The position numbers and the translations under genes are program-made. DNA of 64,000 nucleotides from Xestospongia muta (lineage: Eukaryota; Porifera; Demospongiae; Haplosclerida; Petrosiidae). The stretch is taken from positions 8,073,229-8,137,228 of the forward strand of contig OY848921.1 in NCBI GenBank assembly GCA_963693285.1. The letters run 5' to 3'. Shown here piece by piece: positions 61,498 through 64,000 of this stretch; position 1 is the stretch's first letter; each line of letters begins with the position of its first letter. The notes beneath the pieces are model-generated. The model was not told the origin of the DNA and ran no database searches. It saw nothing but the letters and a program-made list of their open reading frames with translations.

Positions 61498-64000
61498 ATG
61501 GAGGAGGAGGCAGGTAAAGAAATCAATCCTGGTCCAGAAAAGCCACTAGAAGAAAATGAATCTGAAAATTTAAAAGATGAACAAACTAAATCTACTAAGG
61601 AACAAAAAACAGTAGATGAGACACTCCACGAGATGGAAGAAGAGAATGCAACACACCCAAAAGATAAGGCAATAAAGGCATCTGTGACAGAAACAGGTGA
61701 ATTAGAAAGCAGTCTTCTAGAAGAACGTCAGAAAGTAGAGACACAACCAAAAGAAGAGACAAATACTTCAATACTGCAGGAAGAAACTGAAGGAGGGGAC
61801 AAAACTAGCTCAGAAGATCTGGAAGTCACATCTAGCTCTAAACATCCTGAAGAGATCATATCAATGGAGACTGAACATCCTCAGGAGATTACATCAGAGG
61901 AAAGTGAACATCCTCAAGAGATCACATCAGAGGAAACTGAACATCCTCAAGAGATCATATCAATCAAGACTGACCATCCTCAGGAGATCACATCAGAGGA
62001 AACTGAACATCCTCAAGAGATCACATCAGAGGAAACTAAACATCCTCAGGAGATCGCATCAGTGGAGATTGAGCATCCTCAGGAGATCGCATCAGAGGAA
62101 ACTGAACATCCTCAGGAGATCGCATCAGTGGAGATTGAGCATCCTCAGGAGATCGCATCAGAGGAAACTAAACATCCTCAGGAGATCACATCAGTGGAGA
62201 TTGAGCATCCTCAGGAGATCGCATCAGAGGAAACTGAACATCCTCAAGAGATCACATCAGTTGAAATTGTACCAGGAGGTGTGGAACTCAAACCTATACA
62301 TGAGAAGACATTGCAAGAAGCACCTCAGGAGAGAGAGCTTATTGAAGATATATCTCAATCAAATGAAACTGAAGCTCCACAAGAGAAGGGATCTGAAGAA
62401 ATGGCTAATGTTTCGAATACTGAATCAGTCATTCATCTATTAGAAGATGTGTCTGTTATTGATACAGCTAAACCTGGAGAAATATTTACAAAGACAAGTA
62501 CACCTCAACCACTTGTAAGTACGAATGATGAACAAACAGATGAGTTGATGGATGAGATAGATAAATTAATCTTTGTATTATAGAATCTTGTTTGGTCATA
62601 TGGATTTAATGCCTCCTTACCAGTTCACAACATCTCTTGTGATGATAAAAAGGTATGTGTACATGAAACAATCACATGACAATCACATGATAATTCCAAT
62701 TATGTCATGTGATATAATTGTGTGTAGATGATCTTCTATGCAAGTAGTCACACTGGAATAGTATATGACTGCAATGAACATCGACAATATCTACTACAAG
62801 GACATGTAAGTATATGTAATATTAAATTAATTACATGTAATGTTTAATTAATTACATGTAATCGTGTATTAATTACAGGGTAATTCTATATCATGTACTG
62901 CAGTGAGTGGAGATAGAAGATGGTTGGTTACTGCCGATATTGGTCAGGATACATTGCTAATTGTGTGGGACTCCTTTTCTGGGTACTTAAAATGAACTCT
63001 TCGCAGTCTGTCCATTCATTCATCCATCTGTCCATTCATTCATCCCTCTGTCCATTCATTCATCCATCTGTCCATTCATTCATCCATCTGTCCATTCATT
63101 CATCCATCTGTCCATTCATTCATCCATCTATCCATTCATTCATCCCTCTGTCCATTCATTCATCCATCTATCCATTCATTCATCCATCTGTCCATTCATT
63201 CATCCATCTGTCCATTCATTCATTTATCTATCCATCAACACTTCCTTAAATTTCAGAGTTCCAGTTCACACTATATACAAAGGTCTAGGTCAAGGAACAG
63301 TGGGCGTGGCACTTAGTCGAGATGCTCGTTATATGGCTACCTTGAGTTATGGAATACCTCAAGTTGTGAGCATATGGGACTGGACCAATGGAAGAGACAC
63401 ACCCCTACAATCAGTGACATTAAGTGTCGACTATGGAACACAAGTAAACACGACCATGTTATTAGTAATCAAATCTTGTTGTTTTGTAGACTTTTATTAC
63501 ATTTAGTCAAGATGATTCTTCATTACTGGTGTCAAACAGTGATGATCAAGTCATATTTTATAAATGGGTAGGTTAGGACATTAGTCATTTTTAATGTCCA
63601 TCCATTATCTTTATAGGATGTTAATGGACTCTCTGTTCATACAACACCAGTTAGTGACAGAGATTTCAACAAACCCGTGGGATATTTGTCTCAGTCAAGT
63701 TTCTTGCCTGGTTTGACACATTGGGCTCTGACTGGAACATCAGAAGGATGCAGTGTAGTATGGGAGACAATTGGACTCTATCAAGAAGGTGTGATGAATG
63801 GATAGATGGATGGATGGATGGATGGATGGATGGATGGATGGATGGATGGATGGATGGATGGATGGATGGATGGATGGATGGATGGACAAATGGTTTGGTA
63901 GATGGATTGAGAGCTAATAATTTTTAATAATTAATTTTTGACTAATTTTAATAGGAGAAATGAAATCTCTTCAAGAACTACATCTTGAAAACAAAAAACC
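61498..64000 (+). CDS. CFAP251: CFAP251 / WDR66, ciliary WD-repeat protein, 3' end outside window
   Basis: Axonemal protein of the radial spoke 3/calmodulin-associated complex. Exons: 61498-62514, 62584-62652, 62728-62805, 62879-62982, 63257-63443, 63490-63567, 63617-63788, 63955 to the window end. The first exon (339 aa) is extremely Glu-rich and holds 13 copies of an 11-residue repeat. The WD40 region starts [20 protein letters not shown]. Family-specific blades follow: [60 protein letters not shown] and [20 protein letters not shown]. All junctions keep frame. The open frame of exon 1 continues to a stop at 62581, but GTAAGT at 62515 is clearly the donor because exon 2 resumes the family match. 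One intron is a long TCCATTCA repeat. Confidence 0.9.
61842..62270 (+). repeat. 33-bp coding repeat (13 x 11 residues) in CFAP251
   Basis: Thirteen in-frame units of the type [11 protein letters not shown], with alternating variants IASVEIE and IASEETE forming a 66-bp higher-order unit in the second half. No unit breaks the frame. Confidence 0.97.
63003..63232. repeat. 20-bp minisatellite filling a CFAP251 intron
   Basis: About eleven copies of TCCATTCATTCATCCATCTG. The repeat fills nearly the whole intron and supplies its pyrimidine-rich 3' part. Confidence 0.95.
63804..63886. repeat. (GGAT)n microsatellite
   Basis: About 20 GGAT units in the intron before the last visible CFAP251 exon. 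Confidence 0.96.

Noticed and set aside
61904..62443. 179-codon frame overlapping the CFAP251 repeat
   Set aside because: Alternative frame of the 33-bp coding repeat ([10 protein letters not shown] units); the HPQEI frame carries the gene.

Overview
The window is eukaryotic and metazoan: AT-rich DNA, protein genes cut into many exons by GT-AG introns mostly 45-80 bp long, abundant simple repeats, and animal gene families (liprin-beta, MANF, SIN1, MTMR14, CDK20, CFAP251). The short introns, gene density and microsatellite load fit an early-branching animal. A demosponge is my best guess, but this is inference from style and I cannot prove it from the sequence.

Layout. 1-2907 (+): 3' part of a SUV39H-type H3K9 methyltransferase. 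3380-4249 (-): MANF. 4413-4484 (-): tRNA-Gln(CTG). 4538-6539 (-): CDK20. 7002-9921 (-): MTMR14. 10201-12933 (-): SIN1/MAPKAP1 of TORC2. 13591-21238 (+): liprin-beta. 21773-23861 (-): RFC2. 23967-25395 and 25642-26937 (+): a tandem pair of small secreted proteins, probably ependymin-related. 27470-42663 (-): a large scaffold gene with two Ras-association-like domains, coiled coils and a PDZ domain. 42954-44282 (+): TEDC1-like, intronless. 44372-48710 (-): BUD23, with a transporter gene (46396-48087, -) nested in its second intron and a paralogous transporter just upstream (48888-50339, -). 50.4-57.5 kb is accessory DNA: a TIR transposon, tRNA-like repeats, a 1-kb minisatellite and an unassigned gene. 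58442-59224 (+): DNAJC30. 59570-61382 (-): VPS37. 61498-end (+): CFAP251/WDR66, cut by the window edge.

Two things stand out. First, the PDZ exon pair of the scaffold gene is split by an 8.6-kb intron (29543-38190) filled with same-strand fragments of R2-like retrotransposons that encode a restriction-like endonuclease. They alternate with U2 snRNA-derived sequence. One almost full-length ORF runs straight into U2 sequence from about U2 nucleotide 39 onward, as expected for an element that targets U2 genes (Utopia-type). The same cluster carries a 67-bp copy of a downstream exon/intron boundary of its own host gene. Second, BUD23(-), DNAJC30(+) and VPS37(-) have the same order and relative orientation as BUD23, DNAJC30 and VPS37D in the human Williams-Beuren region, and RFC2, from that same human region, lies about 20 kb away. 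This looks like ancient microsynteny.

A recurring fine-scale pattern is that CT-sense microsatellites sit directly on 3' splice sites in at least six genes. The extreme case is about 185 bp in RFC2. Several gene pairs are head-to-head with very short gaps: RFC2/ependymin-like A (105 bp), VPS37/CFAP251 (115 bp) and scaffold/TEDC1 (290 bp).
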